Part shown: piece by piece, positions 7,793-15,564 of the stretch
How the letters are laid out: every line of letters starts with the position of its first letter
Position numbering within the stretch: position 1 is the first letter of the stretch
Origin: Planctomycetaceae bacterium
GTDB taxonomy: Bacteria > Planctomycetota > Planctomycetia > Pirellulales > Pirellulaceae
Reading direction: 5' to 3'
Length of the DNA: 64,000 nucleotides
Assembly: GCA_016794985.1 (NCBI GenBank)
Contig: JAEUIQ010000008.1
Coordinates: forward strand, 227,246 to 291,245
Made by a program: the position numbers and the translations under genes
Notes under the pieces: generated by a model
The model's database searches: none
The model's input: only the letters and a program-made list of their open reading frames with translations
Told to the model about the DNA's origin: nothing

Positions 7793-10702
7793 TCAATGGG
7801 GGATGGGAGCTTGGCGATCGATCGAAGAATTTTCCCACACGGCGGTGTCCGTAACGGGATCGTAGGTCAATATTCGATGGGCGCTGCCAACCACCGGAGG
7901 TTGCTGGTCTTTAGGCAACCAGTGGCGATGCTCGGCCACGATCTTGGCCAAGGCTTGTTGCTCTTCAGGAGCCGGTTGATGCAGTAGATTGTGCCACTCG
8001 TTGGCATCGTGGCGATGATCATAGAGTTCCTCGCTGCCGTCGGCGTACTGAATGTATCGATACCGATGACTGCGAACACCGTGATTGCCGGGGTTGTGCG
8101 TGGTGATGGCGGGGCGAAGCCTTTCCAAGTTGGCGTTCTGCAATTGGGGGACTAAACTCAAGCCCTCCAAGTCGGATCGCGGTGGCAAGGAGCACAGTTC
8201 CAGCAACGAAGGGAACAAGTCCAGTAATTCGACGGGTTGTTCGCAAAGCTGACCCGCCCTGACGCCTGGTCCAGCAAAAATCAAGGGCACCCGAGTCCCA
8301 TCTTCCCAGAGCGTGTTCTTTCCGGTGATAAGTTTTTCACCCAAGTGAAATCCGTGATCACTCCAAACCACCACAATCGTATCGTCCTCTAGCCCACGCT
8401 CGCGCAAGGCTGCCAGGATGCGTCCGACTTGTGCATCGACGAAACTCGAGCTGGCCAAATAACTTCTCACCAGATTCTTCCATTGACCTTGCTCGTGCAA
8501 CCAAGCCAAACGCGGCTCTGGTAAACGCCAGTGCAAGTACCAAGAAAACCGAGGAGTGTCGTTTCGATCCGTTGCTTCAATCGAAGGCAAAACGGAATCG
8601 TCGTCGGGAAATCGATCCAGCCATGGCGGAGTCACGTAACAAGGAACATGAGGCAGAAAGAAACCTGCTGCCAAGAAAAACGGTTGCTCGCCGTTGGCTT
8701 GTTGTATCTGTTCGATAACCCACGAGGCGACTTGGTAATCACCCTTATCTTCCTCGCGATGGGGAAACGTACCCCAATCCATCAGAGGATGATTTCCCAT
8801 TGGAGTTGGCGGAATCAACTTCATTGGCGGGACGACTCCGATACTTGGTGAGGGGCCACGCCGCATAAACTCGCTTGGTCGATCGCGATTGACTTCACTT
8901 CGCCTTGGTCCGTCTGTCCCAAAATGGAAGACTTTGCCAGTGGCCATAGTGTGATAGCCGTGCCTCGCGAATTCTTGTGCCATTGTGACTTCATTCCTCA
9001 GCGACGGAACTTCGCGAAACCAAGGTTCCAAGCCGTAGATACCGGTCGTTGTGGGGCGTTTTCCTAACAGGACACTGGTACGCGACGAATTGCAGAGGGG
9101 TGCTTGGCAATGGGCATTGAGAAACAAGCTGCCGCGTTTGGCCAATTCGTCCAAATGAGGCGTATGGGCCAAGGCGTGACCACCGAGACAACCTAGCCAG
9201 TCATTTTGATCGTCGATCGCGATCATCAACACATTCGGACGCCGTTGTGGGGAGGCACTCGATGACCACTGGGTTTGCACTTTTCGTTGGGTTACCGGCC
9301 ACCACGATTGCAACTTCTCCGCCAATTCTCGCACCACTTCGGGATGTTTCGCCGCCAGATTATCCTGTTCGTGGGGGTCGGCAATGAGATCGAAAAGTTG
9401 TGGGCGTTGTTCCGTCCTGGGATGATGCCGCGCGTCGCGCCCGACGTCGCCATCGTAAGTCAGTAAAAGCTTCCATTGCTCTTGGATCACCCACCGATAC
9501 AACAAGGAAGCTTCGGGTTGGTCCAAATCCGCGATGTCGTGAGCGAAGGTCTCGCCGAATACCTCTTGCCGTGGTGTTGCGGCACCGGATTTGAGGACTG
9601 GAAGCAAGTTGAATCCAGGAAGGTTTGTAGGGATCTCGGCCTCGGCGGCTGCCAAGAGCGTCGGGACGATGTCGACGCTGGAGCACAACTGTTGCCCGCG
9701 CGTTCCGGGTTGGATCACGCCAGGCCACGAAAACATGGTTGGTTGCCGAGTACCACCTTCATAGGCCGATTGTTTTGAGCGTGGTGCAAAACCGACGGCA
9801 TTAGGCAGCTGAATCCAACCATTGTCGGCAACATAAATCACTAAAGTATTGTTGCGAATGTCGCGTTGCTCCAAATGTTGCAACAATGCTCCGCAAGTTT
9901 CATCGAACCACTCGACCATCGCGAAGTACTTGGCAACCGAGTCGGACTCGACTCCCTTCTGCTTGTATTTTTCAAACAATTTCGGCGGTGGGTTATGTGG
10001 TGTGTGCGGCAAGAAGGGGGCGTACCACACAAAGAACGGACATTGTTCCACTTGGGCGTGGTCGATGAACTCGAATACTGGTTGTAGTCCTTCACGTCCG
10101 ATCTTCAGACCATCGTCACCATGTCGCCCGCCGGCTTCGGGAAAGCCACGCGTCATGCCATGCGTGAAACCGCCGCGGCGAAAACTGCCTTCCCACCATT
10201 TCCCTGATTGATGGCTCAAGTATCCTTGGGGTGCCAATAATCTGGGTACCGTGGGATGGCTGTCAATAAAAGAGATCAATCGTTCACGCTGTTGTCGATA
10301 GGCTTCCGGTTCACCCGCTGATCGATTCGGCCCCAACATCTCCGGAAGCAAGGCCGGGTCATTGCCAGTAATGCGATGTTGATGCGCATACAATCCCGTC
10401 ATTAGAGTCGCTAATGAAGGACGACATAAAGCTGTGGGGACATAACCCCGTGTGAACACCGCGCTTTCCGACGCCAACCGATCCAAGTTCGGAGTCTCGA
10501 TTTGTGCGTGACCCATGAACCCATAATCCGTCCAAGCATGATCATCGGAAATGATCAACACGATGTTAGGCGGTTGCACTGGGGTCTGACTTGAACTTGA
10601 TTTCGTGTCAATGGCTCCGCTACAAATCGGGTCGACAAAGCTCATGGATAGTAAAGCGAACCCGATCGCGAGCCAGCGGTTGGTTAACTTCAAGTGGTAC
10701 AT
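7793..10702 (-). CDS. Exported bimodular sulfatase (two fused sulfatase domains)
   Basis: About 969 residues. The ATG at 10702 is chosen because a signal peptide follows directly (YHLKLTNRWLAIGFALLSMS) and the longer frame begins with TTG. Domain 1 (about 45-480) opens with PNIVLIISDDHAWTDYGF, and its formylglycine region is CRPSLATLMTG; the C-x-P-S part is kept but the usual Arg is Leu. Domain 2 (about 490-960) opens with RPNVLMIAIDDQNDW and has CNSSRTSVL, matching C-x-(P/S)-x-R with Ser in place of Pro. Both have later metal-site and DHGFH/DNGW-type motifs. Sulfatases hydrolyse sulfate esters of algal or host glycans in the periplasm; planctomycetes carry many. A fused pair is uncommon and may cut two linkages of one glycan. 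No neighbouring glycan genes. Confidence 0.88.
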   Translation of the reverse strand: MYHLKLTNRWLAIGFALLSMSFVDPICSGAIDTKSSSSQTPVQPPNIVLIISDDHAWTDYGFMGHAQIETPNLDRLASESAVFTRGYVPTALCRPSLATLMTGLYAHQHRITGNDPALLPEMLGPNRSAGEPEAYRQQRERLISFIDSHPTVPRLLAPQGYLSHQSGKWWEGSFRRGGFTHGMTRGFPEAGGRHGDDGLKIGREGLQPVFEFIDHAQVEQCPFFVWYAPFLPHTPHNPPPKLFEKYKQKGVESDSVAKYFAMVEWFDETCGALLQHLEQRDIRNNTLVIYVADNGWIQLPNAVGFAPRSKQSAYEGGTRQPTMFSWPGVIQPGTRGQQLCSSVDIVPTLLAAAEAEIPTNLPGFNLLPVLKSGAATPRQEVFGETFAHDIADLDQPEASLLYRWVIQEQWKLLLTYDGDVGRDARHHPRTEQRPQLFDLIADPHEQDNLAAKHPEVVRELAEKLQSWWPVTQRKVQTQWSSSASPQRRPNVLMIAIDDQNDWLGCLGGHALAHTPHLDELAKRGSLFLNAHCQAPLCNSSRTSVLLGKRPTTTGIYGLEPWFREVPSLRNEVTMAQEFARHGYHTMATGKVFHFGTDGPRRSEVNRDRPSEFMRRGPSPSIGVVPPMKLIPPTPMGNHPLMDWGTFPHREEDKGDYQVASWVIEQIQQANGEQPFFLAAGFFLPHVPCYVTPPWLDRFPDDDSVLPSIEATDRNDTPRFSWYLHWRLPEPRLAWLHEQGQWKNLVRSYLASSSFVDAQVGRILAALRERGLEDDTIVVVWSDHGFHLGEKLITGKNTLWEDGTRVPLIFAGPGVRAGQLCEQPVELLDLFPSLLELCSLPPRSDLEGLSLVPQLQNANLERLRPAITTHNPGNHGVRSHRYRYIQYADGSEELYDHRHDANEWHNLLHQPAPEEQQALAKIVAEHRHWLPKDQQPPVVGSAHRILTYDPVTDTAVWENSSIDRQAPIPH

Positions 10703-11090
10703 CGGATCTCGATCATTCAAATTTTGGTTTGTACCTTGCAGCGGCGATTTTTGGCCGTTCGCGACAAGGAATTTGCGCGTTGTGGCTGAACGTCAAGCAA
10801 AACGAACCGGCCGTCCCAACATCCGGCGAGGTCCTGAGCATAAGGTCCAATGTGTGAGAATGGAACTTGAGCTGGCCTTCATCATAGTCGACTCGCCGTC
10901 GAGTCGAGACGGCCCGGGGGTTCTCACTGCCGACTGAGATCGTTACTCGCGACTCGAACAGACTTGATGGGCGTCAGAGGGAAGCAAAGTTGGCTGCGTT
11001 CGAGATCGGCTCAGAGCGATTTGGTTTCACGTCGCACCATTGCGAACTGTGAGACGGCGGATCGACGTTGTTAGCGGGGCCAAAACGTTG
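10703..11090. other. Intergenic with a perfect 8-bp hairpin at 10888-10907
   Basis: Region upstream of the sulfatase and downstream of the gene at 11091. It holds TCGACTCG-CCGT-CGAGTCGA (10888-10907). There is no T-run, so it is not a standard terminator. Nothing else recognised. Confidence 0.45.
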
Positions 11091-11597
11091 TCACGACGGG
11101 TTGACGATTAGTTCCACATCACCGGCGGCTCCGTTGGAACCCCGACGCCAGTGGTCCAAGGATTTTGATTGGTAGAGTTGGTTCGCGATGTCGCCAATTT
11201 GGTGATCGCGATTGAGGGTCTCTTGGATCCCAGCGAGCAATTTCGCTGATTCGGGCGACAGTTCATTGGGTTCGACAGCAGACAGCCGAATCTGAGCGTC
11301 ATTCGAGATTTGGACTCGGATTTTGGGCAAGTCTGGATAGTTGGATAGAATGCCTTGGATTTGTTGCTCGAAGGCGTCGTACAACGTGCCAAACTTCGTA
11401 GCGGTCTCTCGCTTGGCATTCGACACATCGGACGAAGAGTCCGCATCGTTTGTGGTTTCGGAATCTTGCTGCAAAAGTGCGGCAAATGGGGCCAGTGCCG
11501 CGTTTGTGACGGTTTTTGCCGTGTCGGCTGCCGATTGTCCGATCTGGCCCAACAGTCCTGTTGCCAAGCCCACGATAGCGAGATTCGAGGGTGTCAT
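11091..11597 (-). CDS. Small uncharacterised protein with N-terminal hydrophobic segment
   Basis: 169 residues from the ATG at 11597 (MTPSNLAIVGLATGLLGQ...). A longer frame reaches 11732, but the added 45 residues look non-coding. Residues 3-40 are Ala/Gly/Thr-rich and amphipathic to hydrophobic, followed by an acidic Ser/Asp linker and a helical region (TLYDAFEQQIQGILSNYP) with a possible second helix pair at the C-terminus. It ends in VELIVNPS. No family recognised; it may be a small structural or surface protein. It is divergent from the glutathione peroxidase gene. Confidence 0.6.
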   Translation of the reverse strand: MTPSNLAIVGLATGLLGQIGQSAADTAKTVTNAALAPFAALLQQDSETTNDADSSSDVSNAKRETATKFGTLYDAFEQQIQGILSNYPDLPKIRVQISNDAQIRLSAVEPNELSPESAKLLAGIQETLNRDHQIGDIANQLYQSKSLDHWRRGSNGAAGDVELIVNPS

Positions 11598-11890
11598 TAT
11601 TTGCGTCCAAGAAAACCGCGTCGGCACATCATGTATAGGGTTCGGCCTAAACGAATGGGGTGTGAAGTTAAAATCCCTAAAAGTTACGTGAATCACGCAG
11701 ATTTTCAGCGGTCCCATGCTGTCGGTGGGCAACGAAGAAGAATAGATTGAAGTACGGCCGTGGTGGTCCTTGACGAATCGTGGGCCAACTTTGGCAGGAC
11801 TGTTTCGGTCTTTCAGTTGGTAATTGGCTAGGGTCGTTGCTGCGAGTCGATTGGTCGATTCGAGCGGAAATAGAGAGAAAGGGAGATAGA

Positions 11891-12499
11891 ATGCGGATGT
11901 TATTTACAGCGTTGGCGGCTTTGTTCCTGGTAGGAGCGGTTGGTGCTCAAAGCAGCTGCGCTCAGGACGAGAGCGATTCGGCTAAAGACGAGAAATCGAT
12001 CTACGATTTCAAGGTCAAGACAATCACCGGCGAAGAAGTGTCCCTGGAAGACTACAAAGGCAAGACGATCTTGATTGTCAATGTCGCAAGCAAGTGCGGC
12101 TACACCCGGCAATATTCGGAAATGCAAGCAGCTTACGAGAAGTACAAAGACCGTGATTTTGTGGTTCTGGGCTTCCCATGCAACCAGTTTGGAGGCCAGG
12201 AGCCTGGCACGGAAGCAGAAATTATGCAGTTCTGCAAAGACAATTATGGGGTTAGCTTCCCGATGTTCGCCAAATTGGATGTCAAGGGAGCGGAAGCCGA
12301 CCCGTTGTTCAAGTATCTGTCTGGGTTGGAGACCACGCCGAAGGCTGCCGGAGACATTTCTTGGAACTTTGAGAAGTTCTTGATCAATGCGGAAGGCGAA
12401 GTCGTTGGTCGATACAAATCTGCTGTAAGTCCGACCGGCAAGGAAATGCAGGAACAGTTGGAGAGCTTGCTACCGAAGACTGGGAAGAAGGAAGGCTAA
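11891..12499 (+). CDS. Exported glutathione peroxidase-like peroxidase
   Basis: 202 residues from the ATG at 11891, which follows a GGGAGA Shine-Dalgarno; the longer frame from 11780 is rejected. Residues 1-24 are a signal peptide (FTALAALFLVGAVGAQSSCAQ); C23 could even be a lipobox cysteine. The GPx fold then shows the peroxidatic Cys C69 (VNVASKCGYT), Gln Q103 (FPCNQFGGQEPG) and Trp-Asn 158-159 (SWNFEKFL), i.e. the full tetrad, with Cys rather than selenocysteine. Bacterial Cys-GPx enzymes are usually thioredoxin-dependent; C115 (MQFCKDNYG) is a candidate resolving Cys. It should detoxify peroxides in the periplasm. Followed by a good terminator. Confidence 0.9.
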   Translation: MRMLFTALAALFLVGAVGAQSSCAQDESDSAKDEKSIYDFKVKTITGEEVSLEDYKGKTILIVNVASKCGYTRQYSEMQAAYEKYKDRDFVVLGFPCNQFGGQEPGTEAEIMQFCKDNYGVSFPMFAKLDVKGAEADPLFKYLSGLETTPKAAGDISWNFEKFLINAEGEVVGRYKSAVSPTGKEMQEQLESLLPKTGKKEG

Positions 12500-12571
12500 T
12501 CCTAGGTCGGTTTAGCGTTTGGCTGCCCGATAAAGGAAGTGGGGCAGGACATTCGTGAGATGCCACTCAAG

Positions 12572-12602
12572 CAGCCATGCCGGCCTCCGGCGTGGCTGTT
12601 TT
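12572..12602 (+). terminator. Rho-independent terminator after glutathione peroxidase
   Basis: CAGCCATGCCGG-cct-CCGGCGTGGCTG, a 12-bp stem with one G-T pair, followed by TTTT. Confidence 0.75.
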
Positions 12603-12611
12603 CGTTGGGTG

Positions 12612-12848
12612 TCATTCGTCAGACTTCCGATTTTGCAGCTGTCGGTAAATTCGAAGTCCCCAGTAAATCAAGATCGGTACACCCACTGGGGCCATGGACG
12701 TGGCCAAAATAAACGGCAACAGGTTCAAACGATGCTGGGCTCCAGGCGGCGCACCCACCAAGATACCTGTGAACAAGAGGCCAGCGATCATGGTGCTGAT
12801 GCCTATCAGAGTCATCGAAATGAGCATCCCCTGCAAGCCAATTTTCAT
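12612..12848 (-). CDS. Small two-helix membrane protein
   Basis: 78 residues. Two hydrophobic helices are clear: about 6-31 (GMLISMTLIGISTMIAGLLF) and about 42-65 (LLPFILATSMAPVGVPILIY). A basic, polar tail follows (RIYRQLQNRKSDE). The loop is short and Pro/Gly-rich. It is convergent with the glutathione peroxidase gene across the terminator. Function unknown; such small inner-membrane proteins are common next to stress genes, but nothing links it to one. Confidence 0.65.
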   Translation of the reverse strand: MKIGLQGMLISMTLIGISTMIAGLLFTGILVGAPPGAQHRLNLLPFILATSMAPVGVPILIYWGLRIYRQLQNRKSDE

Positions 12849-13427
12849 ACTCTGACCTTTGGATGACTTGTTGAACGATGGTTAATCTGGCGGGCAAACA
12901 GCAACTTCTTCGCTCGGACCCAACTTCCTAGGTTCGAACGCGAGCCTTCGCCGCATGACAAAGTTGTGCCGCATTCTCTAAGGTCGAAAACTTTATGTTC
13001 GCGTCTGCGTCACAGGGATTCTTTGTTCGTGGGGTGACGCTTGACGGTAGTTGATCCGCAGTGGATTGAGACCTTTTCCGCTCATTCGCGACACAAACAG
13101 AATCATTCGGGTCGTTTTCGCTCGGAATCCCGACGGATCATCGACAGAATCTACGGCACCGCTACAGCTTAACATAACTGAGACGGTTCGGTCACTCGGA
13201 CTGCGTAGACGCTGTCGAATTGTTCAATTTTCCCAGTCTTGCTGACGATACGAGTTGTGAGTCCGATCTCGGCACGACCGGAACCCAGTGGGAGTCTCCC
13301 ACAACGACTGAATCGTAGCAGGACTAGACCAGCGGCAGTACTCGAGCGTCCCGCACTCGAGTCTTGGTCGGCCAACCGAGTTGGTTGTTAGTCCATTGAC
13401 CCAGCGAATACAAAGGATAACGTAGCC
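12849..13427. other. Intergenic, two short perfect palindromes
   Basis: No gene. GTGGGAG-T-CTCCCAC at 13288-13302 and ACTCGAG-n9-CTCGAGT at 13340-13362 lie 65-140 bp upstream of the lipoprotein start at 13428. They could be regulatory or structural; neither has a T-run. Confidence 0.4.
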
Positions 13428-14324
13428 ATGCGACTGTTTTTTTCATTGGCAACAGCCTTGATGGCGTGTGCCGGGATGACTGGCTGCCAGACGGCCATTT
13501 GCACCAACTGTACTACCGTGCCAGCGACAGCTGTCGTGGCGACTTGCGATGCCAAGGCCGGATGCGATTCGAATGCAGGCGGCGGAGCAACGACCGACTG
13601 CGCTGCGAAACCCGACTGCGGTTGCGGTAAGGGTGCGGGTTGCGACTCGGCCGCTTGTTCGGGCGGTTGTGCGGACGGAACTTGCGGTACGACCGCTGGC
13701 GTTCCTGTGGTGACACCCATTCGAAACCTCGCCGCTCGTTTACGAGCCCAAGCGGATGCCAATGCGGCTTGTGCGAACGGTGCTTGTGGTACTGGAACTG
13801 GTAGCTGCCCAGATGGTTCTTGCGGCAATGCTTGTGCCGATGGTTCTTGCGGTACCGGGGGCTACAACGGTGGATCAGGAACGCTGTTTGGGGGCCTGCT
13901 GCGTCGCCCTGGATTCATGGGAATGGGTGGTCAAGGCGGTGCTGGTTACGGTGCCGGTGGCATGGGCGCTGGTGGTATGGGCATGGGTGCAGGCGGCATG
14001 GGCATGGGTGCTGGTGGTATGGGCATGGGTGCTGGTGGTATGGGCATGGGTGCAGGTGGGATGGGCATGGGCGCAGGCGGACTTGGGATGGGCGCAGGCG
14101 GATATGGTCCGGGTGGGCTGGCTCATGGTGGATTAGGGCATGGTGGTTTGATGGGCGGTCGCTTGGGCTCGAACATCGAACATCCCTACGGTGGAATGTC
14201 GCCTCATACTCCTCCGATGGCGGGCCCGTTCGGTCCGATGTCGCCGGCTTATGGTTATCCTTACTATACCACTCGCGGGCCACGAGATTTCTTCATGGAC
14301 AATCCACCTAGCTTAGGTCGCTAG
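13428..14324 (+). CDS. Cys/Gly/Met-rich lipoprotein with tandem GMGAGG repeats
   Basis: 298 residues. Signal peptide ends in a lipobox-like LMACAGMTGC (Cys about residue 20). Part 1 (about 24-150) has Cys roughly every 4-8 residues in Gly/Asp/Ala-rich sequence (CADGSCGT, CPDGSCGN type repeats). Part 2 (about 150-235) is a near-perfect run of GMGMGAGG units encoded by repeats of about 24 bp at 13955-14100. The C-terminus is Pro/Gly/Tyr/His-rich. There is no enzymatic motif. It may be a surface, matrix or metal-binding protein; the Cys and Met content would suit copper or other soft metals, which is inference. A strong terminator follows. Confidence 0.75.
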   Translation: MRLFFSLATALMACAGMTGCQTAICTNCTTVPATAVVATCDAKAGCDSNAGGGATTDCAAKPDCGCGKGAGCDSAACSGGCADGTCGTTAGVPVVTPIRNLAARLRAQADANAACANGACGTGTGSCPDGSCGNACADGSCGTGGYNGGSGTLFGGLLRRPGFMGMGGQGGAGYGAGGMGAGGMGMGAGGMGMGAGGMGMGAGGMGMGAGGMGMGAGGLGMGAGGYGPGGLAHGGLGHGGLMGGRLGSNIEHPYGGMSPHTPPMAGPFGPMSPAYGYPYYTTRGPRDFFMDNPPSLGR

Positions 14325-14356
14325 TTAGATTTCGATTGGTCATGCGAACGAAATAG

Positions 14357-14394
14357 AACAGGCTGGTGAATTTCACCAGCCTGTTTCATTTTTC
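14357..14394 (+). terminator. Rho-independent terminator after the Gly/Met-rich lipoprotein
   Basis: AACAGGCTGGTG-aattt-CACCAGCCTGTT, a 12-bp perfect stem, followed by TCATTTTTC. It lies between convergent genes and could act in both directions. Confidence 0.8.
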
Positions 14395-14454
14395 ATACGA
14401 GCGGCGAACCATACAAACTCGCTCTGTTCGAATCTGTTTTCCAAACGTTGCTAA

Positions 14455-15030
14455 TCAATTCTCTGTAATCGGATTGGGGATGCCGAGTTCGGAGCGCTTG
14501 TATGCGACGCGTCGGCGATGAATGCCAAGCCGCCGAGCCACCTCGGCATCGGGCAACTTGCCGAGCATGGCCAGTTCAGCCTTGGTCCACACACGCTGGC
14601 TTCGTCCCTTTTGAGTGGCCCCGATCCCGCACCGCCGACGCTTGTTGGCCACCGAAGTCGTATTGATCCCGATTCGCTCGGCAATGACTGCATCCGCAAA
14701 GACACCCAGCCACGACAATTGCTTCTTGGTCCAACGATGTTGGGCCTGTTCACGAGAAAGTCCGAACGGCGGAATTTGTCGTCGTGTTCGTTGAGCAAAC
14801 ACTGCGGAATCTGTAATTCCCATTTTCTTGGCCAGCACGTTGTCTGGCATGGTTCCAAGCAAAGCCAGGTTCTTGCTGGTCCAATGAGCGGCCAATGCCC
14901 GGGGCAACTTGCGATCTCTACGCAGCTTGGATACCGTCGCAACCGCCAGCCCAAATTTTTCGGCAAGTATCTGATCCGTTTCCTTACCCAATAACTTGAG
15001 TAATGCCTGAGGGAACTGAGATTTGCGCAT
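14455..15030 (-). CDS. Protein of four tandem HTH-like repeats, putative DNA-binding
   Basis: 191 residues from the ATG at 15030 (GGAG Shine-Dalgarno upstream); the longer frame to 15120 is rejected. It consists almost entirely of four ~40-residue repeats. Each has the pattern (W)T...LA.LG..PD..LA..LG....V...R...GIP: repeat 1 starts at FPQALLKLLG, repeat 2 at WTSKNLALLG, repeat 3 at WTKKQLSWLG, repeat 4 at WTKAELAMLG. The trihelical layout with the conserved Trp recalls homeodomain-like/Myb-type HTH units. Charge is strongly basic (KRRRCG, HRRRVAYKR). It is likely a sequence-specific or architectural DNA-binding protein; the target is unknown. No neighbour suggests a role. Confidence 0.75.
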   Translation of the reverse strand: MRKSQFPQALLKLLGKETDQILAEKFGLAVATVSKLRRDRKLPRALAAHWTSKNLALLGTMPDNVLAKKMGITDSAVFAQRTRRQIPPFGLSREQAQHRWTKKQLSWLGVFADAVIAERIGINTTSVANKRRRCGIGATQKGRSQRVWTKAELAMLGKLPDAEVARRLGIHRRRVAYKRSELGIPNPITEN

Positions 15031-15564
15031 CGTTGCGACTCCAAAGAGAAAGAGTTGACGCCCGCGAGCACAGTATACGATCGCTATTTCAAAGTGCCAG
15101 CCATGATTGTGTGTACTCACGCTTTTCGTTCAGCGGTCTTGAGGTAATCGCTATTCGGCTGACTGAAAGATAGTGGGAGGCGCATCCTACGGACCGTGAC
15201 TGACAATGACATGAGTTAGTGCGGTGCGGGCGTCACACGGCGTGCGCCTGCCGTTACTTGAATGGTATCGGGGTTAGACCGCTCCGAACAAGCGCTGGCC
15301 CTCAATGAGGCCCAGTGTTGTGCCATGGCTAGAGGTTGTTCAAGCGATTGGTTGGATTGAACAGTTGTTTCAGTCCCTGTTCAGCTGCGAACCCCGTTGA
15401 TGAAAATTGACGGCTTTCGCGGAATGCAGATGAGCTGCGTGCTTGTTTGCCTCGAGGACTTGAGTATAACTTTACTCCTAATCATTGTTGAATTTCGGTG
15501 GTCGTGACTCGATATTGCCGAATTCGATGAACGGTTCGACCTCATAAAATCCAGGTATTCAAAC
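15031..15564. other. Intergenic, nothing recognised
   Basis: Divergent upstream region of the HTH-repeat gene and the S8 protease gene. No RNA gene or clear operator seen. Confidence 0.45.

Noticed and set aside
10888..10907. Intrinsic terminator of the sulfatase region
   Set aside because: Perfect 8-bp stem but no T-run on either side, and it lies upstream, not downstream, of the sulfatase gene.
12924..12960. tRNA-like T-arm (GGTTCGAACGC)
   Set aside because: No acceptor, D-arm or anticodon stem can be folded around it.
13875..14126. His/Thr-rich minus-strand frame opposite the GMGAGG repeats
   Set aside because: A mirror of the repeats in the lipoprotein gene, whose frame has the signal peptide and terminator.
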